Assembly (NCBI GenBank): GCA_019426215.1
Contig: CM033397.1
Coordinates: 27,902,480 to 27,966,479 of the forward strand
Direction: 5' to 3'
Length of the DNA stretch: 64,000 nucleotides
From: Buddleja alternifolia
Lineage: Eukaryota > Streptophyta > Magnoliopsida > Lamiales > Scrophulariaceae
Numbering within the stretch: position 1 is the first letter of the stretch; the number at the start of each line of letters is the position of its first letter. Below are positions 1 to 10,023 of this stretch, in pieces. A program made the position numbers and the translations under genes. The notes under the pieces are model-generated. The model was not told the DNA's origin, did no database searches, and saw only the letters and a program-made list of their open reading frames with translations.

Positions 1-1
1 A

Positions 2-238
2 AAATTTCATGAAGGAGATAAGGTTTTACTATACAATTCTCGCCTTCGACTTTTTCCCGGGAAGCTCAAGTCAAAATGGTCGGGACCATTTGTTGTATCT
101 CGTGTGTATGCTTCTGGTGCCATTGAACTTATAACGGATAATGGACGAACCTTCATGACAAACGCCCAAAGGTTAAAGCATTACATTGGGATTGACGGGT
201 CGAGGGATAAAGTGACCATTCCCCTCCAGGATCTTTAG
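2..238 (+). CDS. pol: Integrase C-terminal end of gypsy A' pol (5' part outside window)
   Basis: An open frame from the window edge to a TAG stop encodes the last 78 residues of a gypsy integrase. It includes the typical C-terminal block [19 protein letters not shown] followed by a GPF motif and a short basic/acidic tail. The same block occurs at the end of pol in gypsy D (about 48930-49150) and gypsy B (about 17920-18157), which makes the assignment secure. There is no chromodomain after the block, as expected for Athila/Tat-type elements. No stop or frameshift is seen in the visible part. Whether the rest of the ORF is intact cannot be told. Confidence 0.9.
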   Translation, partial: KFHEGDKVLLYNSRLRLFPGKLKSKWSGPFVVSRVYASGAIELITDNGRTFMTNAQRLKHYIGIDGSRDKVTIPLQDL

Positions 239-283
239 CGATTCTTTATCTCAAGTCGAGCTACCGACTCTAAACTAGCGCTT

Positions 284-301
284 CTTGGGAGGCAACCCAA
301 G
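284..301 (+). promoter_or_regulatory. Conserved post-pol hairpin of gypsy A'
   Basis: The sequence CTTGGGAGGCAACCCAAG forms a perfect 6-bp stem with loop AGGCAA, 46 nt after the pol stop. It is preceded by a conserved block (GTCGAG, then a GACTCTAAAC-like stretch, then GCGCTT) and followed by a T-rich run. The same block and hairpin follow the main ORF in gypsy B (18202), E (30953) and D (49195). Its function is unknown. An RNA signal for 3' end formation, splicing or packaging is possible. Confidence 0.75.
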
Positions 302-1699
302 TTTGTAAGTTTTCTTTTCTTTTTGCTTTCGTTTTTGTTTTGTTTAGTTTGTTTCTTTTTATTGTGTTCAAACATGCACTTTGGGCATATATGTTTTTCT
401 TATGCTTGATGGTTTAAAAAGTTGAAGTGTTAGATATGATGCACATTTGGACCCCACCTTTAGAGATTCTTATTTTACTCGATAAGAGGAGAAACTTTGT
501 AAGGATGCATTGGAAGCTTAAGGATGTTCTTCAATATCCTTGGTTGTAAGTGTTCTTTTACCTTTGTGTATGCATGTTGTAACAACATTGGGGACAATGT
601 TGGATTTAAGTTTGGGGGTAGAAGAGTATCTATTTTGAATATTGAAAATGCAATCCTAATTTTTAACTTGAATTTGGGGAAAGTGTGTTCGATATCATGT
701 TTATATGCTTCTTTGTTGAGAAAATCAAGCATGAAAAATTTTTAGTCCTTCCAATTGATGCATTGAAATTGATTGACTTGGAAAAATGGCATGAATTCTT
801 GAAATAATCTGAATTTAATGGAATATATATATCTTTGAAATTGCTCGTGGAGACCTTAGACTAGAATTGATTCTTTAGATGATTCACAATGCACTTAAAT
901 CGAAGGTAGAGGAGTTGAGAGGATAACCATCTTGAAACACTTAAGGAATTATTCCCAGAAATATTAACTTAGATTTCTCATAAGGTTATAAGTTGAGTAG
1001 TAATTTTATATGCTAACAATGAATTGAAAAGGTTGAATTTTGGTATGACCAAAAGTGGTCAGGCTAATACGTACCGGAGGTGAAAAGTTTCATGCCTATA
1101 TACTGTACTATTATGCTAATTTGAGCTATGCTCAAGCCAAAAGAAGTGAATTGTTTAAAAGATCTAGTTTTATTTCGTGGCCTTTGATACTCAAGTGATT
1201 AAATCCTTAGGAGTGTCTCTACACTTAATGCCCTAAAACTATCTAGTTTGGGAGTCATTGGTCTAAAACTTGTTACATGGGTGTCATAGAAAGCCTAATG
1301 GAATAAAACATTGCACATGATCTAGCCTTAATGAAGTTTAATGGAAATTCCATATGTATTGAATGTTGAATATTTGAGATAATGAAATTTAAATGGCTAT
1401 GAGATTTTCTATAATTCTTGTGCCTTGTGTTTGATCAAAAGTTGATAGATATGGGATTAATGTCCAAAATTTGGTAAGGATGCCTCTCGACTATAATACC
1501 CTAGATTTATTTTTCACTATACCCTAGGGAGTCGTTTCAAGTATTGGTGTCACATGAGCAAAAGTAGTTGATATGTATATATATATATTTGTGAACTTTA
1601 AAAGGTTGATTTTATGCCATTCATTCTTGTTGATCATATTGAGATGTGTTGATTCGGTTGGGATTGAAAATTTGCTAGATTTTGTGGGTATATCTTATG
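302..1699 (+). other. Non-coding 3' region of gypsy A' with internal polypurine motif
   Basis: No credible ORF is present. At 586-620 lies an internal polypurine motif: CATTGGGGACAATGT followed by AAGTTTGGGGG, the latter repeated at the terminal polypurine tract (1881-1891). From about 840 to 1560 the sequence aligns by eye with gypsy D 52050-52750, for example in the blocks around 'cttaaatcgaaggtagagg' and 'taggagtgtctcca'. In B and D a complete second ORF sits between the post-pol hairpin and this internal motif. Here only about 285 bp separate them. Confidence 0.7.
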
Positions 1700-1798
1700 C
1701 AAACCCTCACGAGACTATAACTCGTCGTTTGAGGTAACTCAAAGGTTTAAAGGCTTGTTGCACCCGCTAAGTGCAATCGTTTACTCCACGAAAGTGAG
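1700..1798 (+). promoter_or_regulatory. Three (possibly four) stem-loop cluster of gypsy A'
   Basis: Consecutive inverted repeats are visible. H1 pairs ACGAG (1709) with CTCGT (1721). H2 pairs TTTGAG (1728) with CTCAAA (1738) around loop GTAA. H3 pairs TTGCAC (1758) with GTGCAA (1771) around a loop ending CGCTAA. A fourth hairpin, ACTCCAC-GAAA-GTGAGT (1782-1798), has a GNRA-type loop and one bulged C. Equivalents in B (20618-20705) and D (52838-52938) keep the pairing while the stem bases change, which argues for a structured RNA. The function is unknown. Its place near the 3' end fits an RNA export, stability, packaging or 3'-processing signal. Confidence 0.7.
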
Positions 1799-1857
1799 TT
1801 AGTTAGTTGTTTTGTTTTCTCCCATTGAATGATGTTGGTCTTGCCTTATAGCTCGTA

Positions 1858-1894
1858 TTGCTCGAGGTCGAGCAATTGATAAGTTTGGGGGTGT
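1858..1894 (+). promoter_or_regulatory. Pre-PPT hairpin and terminal polypurine tract of gypsy A'
   Basis: TTGCTCGAGGTCGAGCAA (1858-1875) is a perfect hairpin, followed by the polypurine tract AAGTTTGGGGG (1881-1891) directly before the 3' LTR. The polypurine tract primes plus-strand DNA synthesis. The hairpin recurs at the same place in B, D and E with different stem bases (see those entries). Confidence 0.8.
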
Positions 1895-3814
1895 TGATAA
1901 GAGGTGTTTTTACGTGTTTTTAAGACCGTAATTCTTATGATTTGGATTCACTTATTGCTTAAATCATGTCACATTTGCATTTAATAGGTGTGTTATGTGA
2001 ATACAGGTAATAAATGAGAATACATGAAAAAAAGGGAAGAAAAACGATGTACAAAACAAGTTCAAGCATGTTTTTCAACACCTAGGCGGTTTATGCATCT
2101 CCTACCACATTCGAGCGATAATTCCATACATTTCGAGACCGACTTAGACAAAGTTTCCTTCTACAAAGTTTTAGATGAATGTCTTAGCTTCAAATGGGAA
2201 CTTGAAACATCCAAATAGGAGGTCTATAGAGATAATTGTGAAGGAAATACGATTGCTGCGCCGAACAGAGAAGTACATGTGCCAGGATACGCCCCAGCGC
2301 CTCCTAGTCATGCCTAGGCATGGATAGTCCGAATGTTACTCTTTTTTCAGCCTAAATTCCAGCATTATATGATGGGTAAGAATCACTTTTGGCCATAATT
2401 CAGCACATGTGTTGAGGGGTTGTCATAAGTGTGTTTCTTGGTAGATTTACTTTATGGGCGCCAAATCAGAAACAACCTCCATGTTAAAACGTAATTTAGG
2501 TATACTTAGAGACCGAATTGGACAAAATGTCCTTCTGGAAAGTTGTAGATCTATGTTTTGACTGAACATGGGGACTTGAATCATCCAATGTGGAGATCTG
2601 TGGAGAAGTTTATGAGGAAAATACTAAGACTGCGCTGGAAAGCAAGAAAATGGCAGCATGCATGTGTTTTGTTGAAGTTTTCACATGGTTATGCTTGGTG
2701 GAATTCTTAATGGCCGAAAGTTCAACATTTTTTAGCTGGTTGGAATCTTAAAAGCCAAACTTTAAGCATCACCTTAGGTGGAATTCTCATTGGGGAACTT
2801 TAATGGGAATTCTTAATGCATACTTTAGTGGAATTTTTGGCTATAAAAGGAGGGGGAACCCATACTCTTCATCATTCACTATCAATTTCAGATTCTTGGA
2901 GAAGAGGGGGAGGAAGTGACCGATCCATAGAGAAGAAAAGAGGGGAGAGAGAAGAATTCTTGATTCATCATCATCATTGGAGAAGAAGATTCAATTGAAG
3001 TTCCATCATTATTCACTTTTGAGGGAGTTTTTATAGCTTTTCATTTCAATTTTGTCTATGAACATGTGTATTAATTCATTTATGTTTTTCATATTATCCA
3101 TTATGAACTAAATTCATAAGACTAGGGCCATGTAAGGCCAAATTGTGATATATGCTTATAATAGATGATTGTTGAGGTTGTTCTTATATTGTTATGTGAT
3201 GTGAATTTGTGTTTTTGCCTATCTTGCATATACTTGATCACTATATGTTAGAATCTTATGCCTAGGTTAATATTTCGGGAGAAAATTGACTTAGGGTGCA
3301 AGAAATTCACATCATGACCCGTAACTAATGAGGAATTGCCCTAGACATAGGTAAAGATTCCCGGGTGAAGTTGTTCGATTCAAATCGAGTGAACTCTAGT
3401 ACGTTAATGCATGTTTAGTGGTTAGATTTCCGGATAGGAATATTTGGGAAATCACGATCTAAGCATAGGAGTTTATACGCGAGACATCGGTTATTCTCTA
3501 CCCTCGGAGCTCTCACCATAACAATATAAGCGTAATCCTTCAACGAGAATCTTTATAAGTATAATTAATCAATTTGAACCTAGCATGTGCCTTAGTCTCC
3601 CTTTCTATTTTGTTTTAAATCATTTGTTCAACCTTGTTCTTATCTTACGCATTTCACACTCATTTTACCTTTATTGTTTTGATCTTTGTTGTTATAAAAT
3701 CTTAAACTAGAATTCAAGTCCTTGTGGTTCGACAATCCGGACTTCTCGTCCACTTTTATTACTACACACGACTAGTGCACTTGCTATTATAGCACGTTAG
3801 CTTTTAGCGTGTCA
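1895..3814 (+). repeat. 3' LTR of gypsy A' (1920 bp)
   Basis: The LTR starts TGATAAG just after the polypurine tract and ends GTGTCA. Its start, its end and many internal blocks match the D LTRs (41826-43492, 53037-54705). A TATA box (TATAAAAG) lies at 2842-2849. Short GC-rich palindrome-like elements (cctaggcg at about 2082; a cgccccagcgcc and tgcctaggca pair at about 2290-2320) sit upstream of it, where other families have fuller palindrome arrays. The partner 5' LTR is outside the window. Confidence 0.9.
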
Positions 3815-5274
3815 CAACACTTGGCACAGGTTCCTCAGGCTCAGGGACAACTTCTTCGTGATCTAAATTGAGAATAGAAGTAATTAGATCAGCATGAATG
3901 AGGATATGCAAGTTCTCAAGAGTGTTAAGAACTGTCTGGACATTTGCTTCACATTCGGCTGAAAAGAATTTATCCTAGCGTTAGAAACTTAGAAACTAAC
4001 TAGGAAAGGATATAATACATTGCATTTCACAAGTGCTTACCCCGAACACGAGAAAGCCTCTCAGATTGAGTAGGGGCTTTAGGTTCTGAGCTAATTTCAG
4101 GAACAGCGTCAGACGGAGGTGGAGGAACACTCGCTGGTTCTTCAAGCACTGGCTCGACTGGAGCGCTTGTTGATGCAGCTTGAGTGGATAAAGAAGTACG
4201 CCTTCGGGCTAGCGGTACTTATTCTACCTCTTCTTCCTCTTCTGGAGAGATGATGAAGACAGGTGGGGGAGAGGGTGATTTGGGAGAAGGAGAGGGAGAC
4301 TTCTGTTTCTTCTTGGGCTTCGACTTCTGCTTCTGCTTCTTAGCTGGCTTGGTTGGCTCAGCGACCTTAATAACAATTTTTTGTTTTGGTCGTTTAACCA
4401 CCACTTCTTCTTCTGATGATGATGAAGACGAAGTCACTTGTTCTTCATCATCGCTGCGAACAACTCCTTTTGTAAGAAGTCGCTCACGCTCTTCTTTGGG
4501 AACCGCCGCACCGCCACGTCTTCTTAGGTTGAGCAGCTCGCTAATCATTTTCTTCCCATAGAACTTTAGTGCTGGGATTGTTTTTCCAGCGGTGTTGACG
4601 AAACCGCTAGCGCTAAGAATACGACTCAAAACAATCCCGTAAGGTTTGGGATTAACTGACTTAGCCATCACTGCTTTAAAGCGATTAAAAACGTAAAGTG
4701 ACCAATTAATCTTCAATTTGGTCAGAATGGCCACCATCATCTTGTATTGGATATTTGAAACCTTGTCGAAGCTTCCCTTTCTGCATTCGATCCTCTTTGC
4801 ACAGATGTCCGCAAGAATGACATATTCACCCTTCATATCATTCTTCTTGAAGTTGGGCTCATAAGCAGCTTTAACTTCATCCTTCTTGATCAACGTCCAG
4901 ACTTTGATAGCATCACCAAGAGTGACATTTTCGACTTCGCCAGCATTGTTTGGTAAAACGAGTAAGATGAAATAAGAGAAGGAGTGAGGATGAAGGTCTC
5001 ACTAGCAAAGGGAAAGACGCAAGAAGTGGAGTTTCCATCGTCGGAGATTTTTGCATTCTTGAAGAAGAAAAGGGTTTCTTCCTCATAGATGTTAAAAACA
5101 GAAGTTATCATATCGTGCAAACCAGATTCCTGGACGAGTGGGAGAACAGTCCTTAGAGGGAAGTTCTGGTTATCAAAAGATAGTCCCAGTTAGCAAGGAA
5201 ACCGGCGTTACAGTGACTGGTTTCTCAAGTTTGGAAGATTTTTCGGCAGCAGATTTTGAAGATTTGGGGGCCAT
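3815..5274 (-). pseudogene. Third ORF (post-pol accessory ORF) of copia A, broken and truncated
   Basis: The start ATG is at 5274-5272 on the minus strand (MAPKSS, like MAPKKF in copia C ORF3 at 37510). Blocks shared with copia C ORF3 follow, including the segment around CRKGSFDKV and KLKINWSLYVF (C has CRVGTFDKV and LKINWSEYVF). After it come a run of acidic/serine residues, a Lys/Pro-rich basic stretch (about 4290-4370) and a Pro/Glu-rich region. Early stops, frame changes near 5090 and 4895 and a TAA at about 4219-4221 break the frame. A candidate intron lies at 3959-4040. Gypsy A' cuts the ORF at 3815. The role is unknown; the shared region may be the plant-specific domain found in accessory ORFs of several retrotransposons. 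Confidence 0.7.
3959..4040 (-). other. Candidate 82-bp spliceosomal intron in copia A third ORF
   Basis: On the minus strand the segment starts GTAAGC after an exon end in GGG and ends TTCTTTTCAG. It is AT-rich and contains stops in the frame used by the flanking ORF. Removing it keeps the reading frame open from the Pro/Glu-rich region at 4218-4041 into a further 45-48 codons (3958-3815) that end at the gypsy A' insertion. Both splice sites fit plant consensus. This is an inference from sequence only; no equivalent was recognised in copia C. Confidence 0.5.
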
Positions 5275-6099
5275 TGATGAACAAGAAAAGCTTCGGTTGA
5301 GGAGAGGAAAGATATTATTTTTGCCTTAGAGAAAAAGAACTTTTACAGTAGAAGAATTTTGGAAGTGATAAAGTTTTACTGTAAAGGTTGTGAAGGGTTT
5401 AAATACGAGGCAAAAATAACTCGACTATTAGATGAATGACACGTGTGCAAAAATTAATTTTGGAAATAATAAACATTAAATCTGAGTCGTTTACTCATAA
5501 ATGTGGATGTCAAAAAGTGCGGTAAAATAGGGTAAGAACTAAAAATATAAACTTTTGAAATCTGCAGTTACTTTTTCAAAAACGTTTGAATAATTTTGAA
5601 ATTTTTAGCGTGAAATACACGCGCCTGATAGTACACTGACACGTACTCAGACAAGTGCATTTACTGAACCGCCTAGTTTTTAGATAGGAATCATTAACCG
5701 TCACAGTTTGATTTGATAAGCACGTGTGGGCACTTGTCAAGTGTAATCTTTTGGACTTATTCCACACGATACCTTCTTAGCGATGAAAACTATGCATGAA
5801 TTTTAGAAAAAGGTTACTTAGTGTTAAAGTGAGAATCTTTTTAACGCTAAAGTTTTTTGATAAGTTCAATCGCTTTTGAAAAAAAAAATTATTTAATTTT
5901 ATTAGAGATTGATTTTGTCATGCATAATAGATAAACGCTAGTGATCAATGCATAAGTTTTCAAAGTCATTTTTTATCATAATTGCTTATGACTTGAGACA
6001 AGTACAGTTTTAAGGTTCCCCCTAAAATTGATGACTTATTTCAATTTTGAAAAACACTTTAGACATAGACATAAAGTGGATTCCCCCTAAATTCTATGC
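5275..6099 (-). other. Spacer between pol and third ORF of copia A, with G-box motifs
   Basis: There is no credible ORF. Two polypurine motifs of the TTTAGGGGGAA type occur just after pol (complement at about 6016-6025 and 6080-6090). CACGTG motifs lie at 5440-5445 and 5721-5726, with further ACGTG-like sites nearby. The matching spacer in copia C (36688-37509) has the same arrangement, which suggests a promoter for the third ORF. Confidence 0.5.
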
Positions 6100-9000
6100 C
6101 TATAAAATATGATGCTTTATGATTAAAGCGTTTAAATCAATCATACCTAATTCACTTCTCAAAGTGAGAAAACGTTGTTCGTTGAGCGCTTTGGTGAAGA
6201 TATCTGCCAATTGTTTGTCAGTTCCGATGAAGTGCATGGAGATATCTTTCTTTTGAACATGTTCACGCAAGAAATGGTATCAAATGTCAATGTGTTTAGT
6301 TCTAGAGTAAAAGACAGGATTTTGGTTCATAGCTAAAGCGCTTTGGTTATCACAATGGATTGGGGTAGGACCTAAGATTGTTCCATAATCTCTAAGTTGT
6401 TGCCTCATCCAAAGGATTTGTGCACAACAGCTCCCAGCGGCTATATACTCTGCTTCAGTGGTAGAAGTCGCTATGGATTGTTGTTTCTTACTATGCCATG
6501 AAATCAATCTATCACCTAGAAATTGACATGTACCACTAGTACTCTTTCTATCTATTTTGCATCCTGCAAAATCTGCGTCTGAATAACCAATTAGTTCAAA
6601 AGGAGAGTCCCTTGGATACCATAAGCCCACATTTTGTGTGCCTTTTAGGTATTTAAGGATTCTCTTGGTAGCATTTAAGTGTGATTCTCTAGGATCAGCT
6701 GGAAAGCGTGCACACATGCTAACCGAAAACATAATACCGGGTCTACTAGTGGTAAGATAAAGAAGTGATCCAATGATACCTCTATTAGTTAGTGATATCA
6801 ATTTTCTTCCCACTTTTATCTTTATCTAGCTTAAGCGTTTGGCTCATTGGAATATTTGACGATGATGCATTTTCATACCAAATTTCTTAATCATATCTCT
6901 TATATATTTAGCTTGGTTTATAAATATGTCATCTGGGAGTTGTTTAACTATTAATCCTAAGAAGAAAGTTAATTCACCCATCATGCTCATTTCAAATTGA
7001 TCTTGCATCATTTTCAAAAATTTCTCACACAGTCGCTTATTAGTAGAACCAAATATAATATCATCAACATAAATTTGGACTAAGAGAATATCTTCATTAT
7101 GGGTAATTTTAAATAACGTTGTATCAACCCTGCCTTTTGAAAAACCTTTACCTATAAGAAAGATAGAGAGAGTGGCATAACATGCTCTTGGTGCTTGTTT
7201 AAGGCCATAGAGTGCCTTATCCAATTTTTAGACCATACTTTTGCCATGGTTGTTGATGAATCCTGGTGGTTGCTCCACATAGACTTCTTCTTGGAGTTTA
7301 CCATTCAGGAATGCACTCTTCACATCCATTTGGAACACTACGAACTTGTTGAATTCGGCAAACGCTAGGAACATACGAATTGCTTCAAGACAGGCTACAG
7401 GGGCATATGTCTCATCAAAATCAATACCCTCTTCTTGGCAATAACCTTGAGCGACTAATCTGGCTTTCTTTTTTATAACAATGCCATCTTCTTCCTAAAA
7501 ACCCATCTAGTTCCAATAACTCCTTGGTGAGTTGGTCTTGGTACTAGCGTCCAAACCTTGCTTCTCTCAAATTGGTTAAGCTCTTGTTGCATCGATTCTA
7601 CCCAACTTGAATCATTGAGTGCTTTATCCACTTTCTTTGGTTCCATTTGAGATAGAAAGCTTGCGAACATGGCTTCATTAAATGTAGCGGGCCGAGTTCT
7701 AACAGGTGCTCCAATATCTCCAATGACTAGCCCTGGTGGATGATGTCTAAGCCATTTACGATCTGGTTGGAACGGGTTGAGAGATTCTTGATTATCAGTC
7801 GCTTGATCCTCATTTGTCTCTGGCACAGTCGCTGCATTATTCAAAGTTCCAATTTGCTCTTGATGATCATTCTCTTCATGATCATCAGCGATTCTGTCAG
7901 TATCATCATTTGTAACCTCACGAGTAACCTTAGGAATAGGCACAAAGATTTCATCATCCTCAGCATCATCACTATCATCACCAAGATTGATTTGTGATGT
8001 TTGTTGGGCAAGATCTTCAATTCCTACATCATCAGGATTAACCTCACTCGGTTCTTGGTTAGCATCATCAAACACAACATGAATGGACTCTTCAACCTTC
8101 GATTTGATCTTATTTAGGATGCGAAAACTCTTTCCGTTTTTGGCATAGCCTAGAAAGATTCCCTCATCCGCTTTAGGATCAAATGTCTTTAGGCTGTGGG
8201 ATCCATTGTTATGAATGAAACATTTTGAACCAAATACATGAAAATATGAAACGTTAGGCTTACATCCCTTCCATAACTCATATGGAGTTTTCTCATGTTG
8301 CTTGTTGATCATACACCGGTTCTGAGTGTAGCAAGCGGTATTGATAGCTTTGGCCCAAAACCTTTGAGGCAGCTTAGACTTTGCAAGCATCGTCCTAGAG
8401 GCCTCTTTAAGCGTTCTGTTCCGTCGCTCGGCAACTCCATTCTGTTGAGGTGTTCTAGGGGCAGAATACTCATGAAGTATTCCAAAATCAATACAAAACT
8501 TCTCAACAAATTGGTTAGTAAATTCAGTTCCTCTATCGCTTCTAATTCTTGTTACCTTGAGATCTTTATATGTTTGCAATTGATGAATTAGCGATGTGAG
8601 TTTGACACTAGTTTCATCTCTGGTCACTAGAAATTCTACCCATGTATAGCGAGAGAAATCATCAACTATTACTAGCGAGTACTTTTTACCACTAACACTC
8701 ATGATTTGAATAGGTCCAAACAAATCTAGATGCAATAGTTCAAGAATTCTAAAAGTAGATAGACATGGTTTCTTCTTAAAAGATGATTTGACTTGTTTAC
8801 CCACTTGACATGCATCACATAAGCGATTTTTCTGAAAGGAACCTTTAGGTAATCCCTCTACTAGATTTAGCGATATTAACTGAGAGATTGCTTTAAAGTC
8901 GAGGTGATTCATTTTTCTATGCCATAACCAACCCAATTCATTTTGACTTTTAGCAACAAAGCATGCGTGGTTGTTATCAATTGTAGAATCCCAATCTACT

Positions 9001-9358
9001 AAATACACATTGTTTGTTCTTTTTCCTCTTAATTTTTAGTAGACTAAGTCTTAGCGTCGTTAACATAGCAGTAGTCACTTGAGAATTTTACTTCAAAGCC
9101 TTTATCACAAAATTGACTAATACTCAACAAATTATGCTTAAGACCCTCAACATAATATACATCATTAATCATGATGTTCCCCTTATGCATCATACCTATA
9201 CCTTTAGTTTTACCTTTGGAGTTATCACCGAATATAACTTGAGGACCGTTGGCAGCTCAATAGTTGACTAGAAGATTTTTGGAACCCGTCATGTGCCTTG
9301 ACGATCCACTATCAATGTACCAAACTGAAGTATCAGTGTTGGCTTTAGGTACCTCAGG
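6100..9358 (-). pseudogene. pol: Pol of copia A: protease, integrase, reverse transcriptase, RNase H (decayed)
   Basis: In order on the minus strand: the aspartic protease active site WYIDSGSSRHMTG (about 9325-9285); the GAG-pre-integrase block with HRKMNHLDF (about 8920) and a CDACQVGK zinc motif (about 8810); the integrase core with HLDLFGP, RSDRGTEF and GVAERRNR carrying the DDE residues; an acidic linker; RT with YVDDIIFG (about 7075-7050); and RNase H with YSDADFAG, AEYIAAGS and HCDNQSALAM. The integrase part (9008-7473) is one clean ORF of 511 codons. Frameshifts and stops break the protease, RT (near 7470, 7225 and 6830) and RNase H (6280, Arg to stop). It cannot give a functional polyprotein. 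Confidence 0.92.
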
Positions 9359-10023
9359 TAGCGAATCGTCAGTCGCTTCATCATCTCTTGCCATGAGACA
9401 AATCAGCGCCGAGTCGCTTGTTGGCTCATCATCACTGGTTCAGATTTCTCTAGGAAACCTTGTTGACGAAGGTTGCTCCTGAATTGGTTTCTATCCGCAT
9501 AGTCTTACCTTGTGGGCTTAGACACATTTGGATAAGGACAATTTACCTGGTAGTGCCGTGGTTTTCTACAATTATAACACAAATTAGTTTTCATTTTTCG
9601 TTCAGTGGTTAATCGCTTTGAAACGACTGGCGCTGAGAGATTCTGAGTAGGAGTTGTAGGTGCTTGATAAGGAACTGGCGCTACTGGTTGAGGTGCAGAA
9701 TATACTGGTACTTGATACTGAGGCGCTGGTGTGGGAGGAAGGTTTGAAATGAAGTTTGTCCAATGGGGTTTCTCTTTTCATATCTTAGAAATTTCTTGAG
9801 TTTTTTGACCAATATCCATCTCTTTTTCTTCATTGGATTCAGTTGGTTTCACCTCACTAATCGCTTTACCCTTACTTTTGGTAGTAGCGATTAAAGCTCC
9901 TGATTCAGTTGCTGAAGTCGATGTGTCGCTGACTTCATCTAATTCGAACTCAAATGCCATTAACTCCGAAAATACATGTTCTGGAGTTAAAGTCTCCAAA
10001 GTCTGTGATTCTCTCATAGCAAC
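9359..10023 (-). pseudogene. gag: 3' half of copia A gag with zinc knuckle
   Basis: This continues the capsid region interrupted by copia C: residues VAMRES follow directly on KTV at 56303. It includes a stretch ending FELDEVSD, a Gln/Pro/Ala-rich region (about 9750-9620) and a CX2CX4HX4C zinc knuckle beginning CYNCRK (about 9585-9540). A stop at 9778 and other frame breaks make it non-functional. Compared with copies C and F it lacks about 330 codons of coiled-coil and Tyr/Asp-rich linker between the acidic block (DDEPTSDSALIC) and the protease. The left flank of copia C, gcaac (10019-10023), is its target duplication. Confidence 0.85.

Larger units (their letters stand above)
1..3814 (+). 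mobile_element. Gypsy A': 3' part of an Athila-like Ty3/gypsy element
   Basis: This is the 3' end of a gypsy element whose 5' part lies outside the window. In order it holds the integrase C-terminus, a conserved post-pol hairpin, an internal polypurine motif, a long non-coding stretch, a three stem-loop cluster, the terminal polypurine tract and a 3' LTR of 1920 bp. Integrase tail, non-coding region and LTR all resemble gypsy D (41826-54705), so the two belong to related families. It is inserted in the third ORF of minus-strand copia A. The target duplication is predicted to be caaca (3815-3819) but cannot be checked without the 5' end. Unlike B and D it has no second ORF between pol and the internal polypurine motif. 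Confidence 0.9.

Noticed and set aside
475..745. Overlapping ORFs on both strands in the A' spacer
   Set aside because: They cover the internal polypurine motif and have no similarity to each other or to ORF2 of B or D.
4184..4561. Plus-strand Ser-rich ORF of 125 codons
   Set aside because: Complement of the acidic/serine and Lys-rich repeats in the minus-strand copia ORF; low-complexity shadow.
5138..5329. Plus-strand ORF of 63 codons
   Set aside because: Antisense to the start of copia A third ORF, with no homologue-like features of its own.
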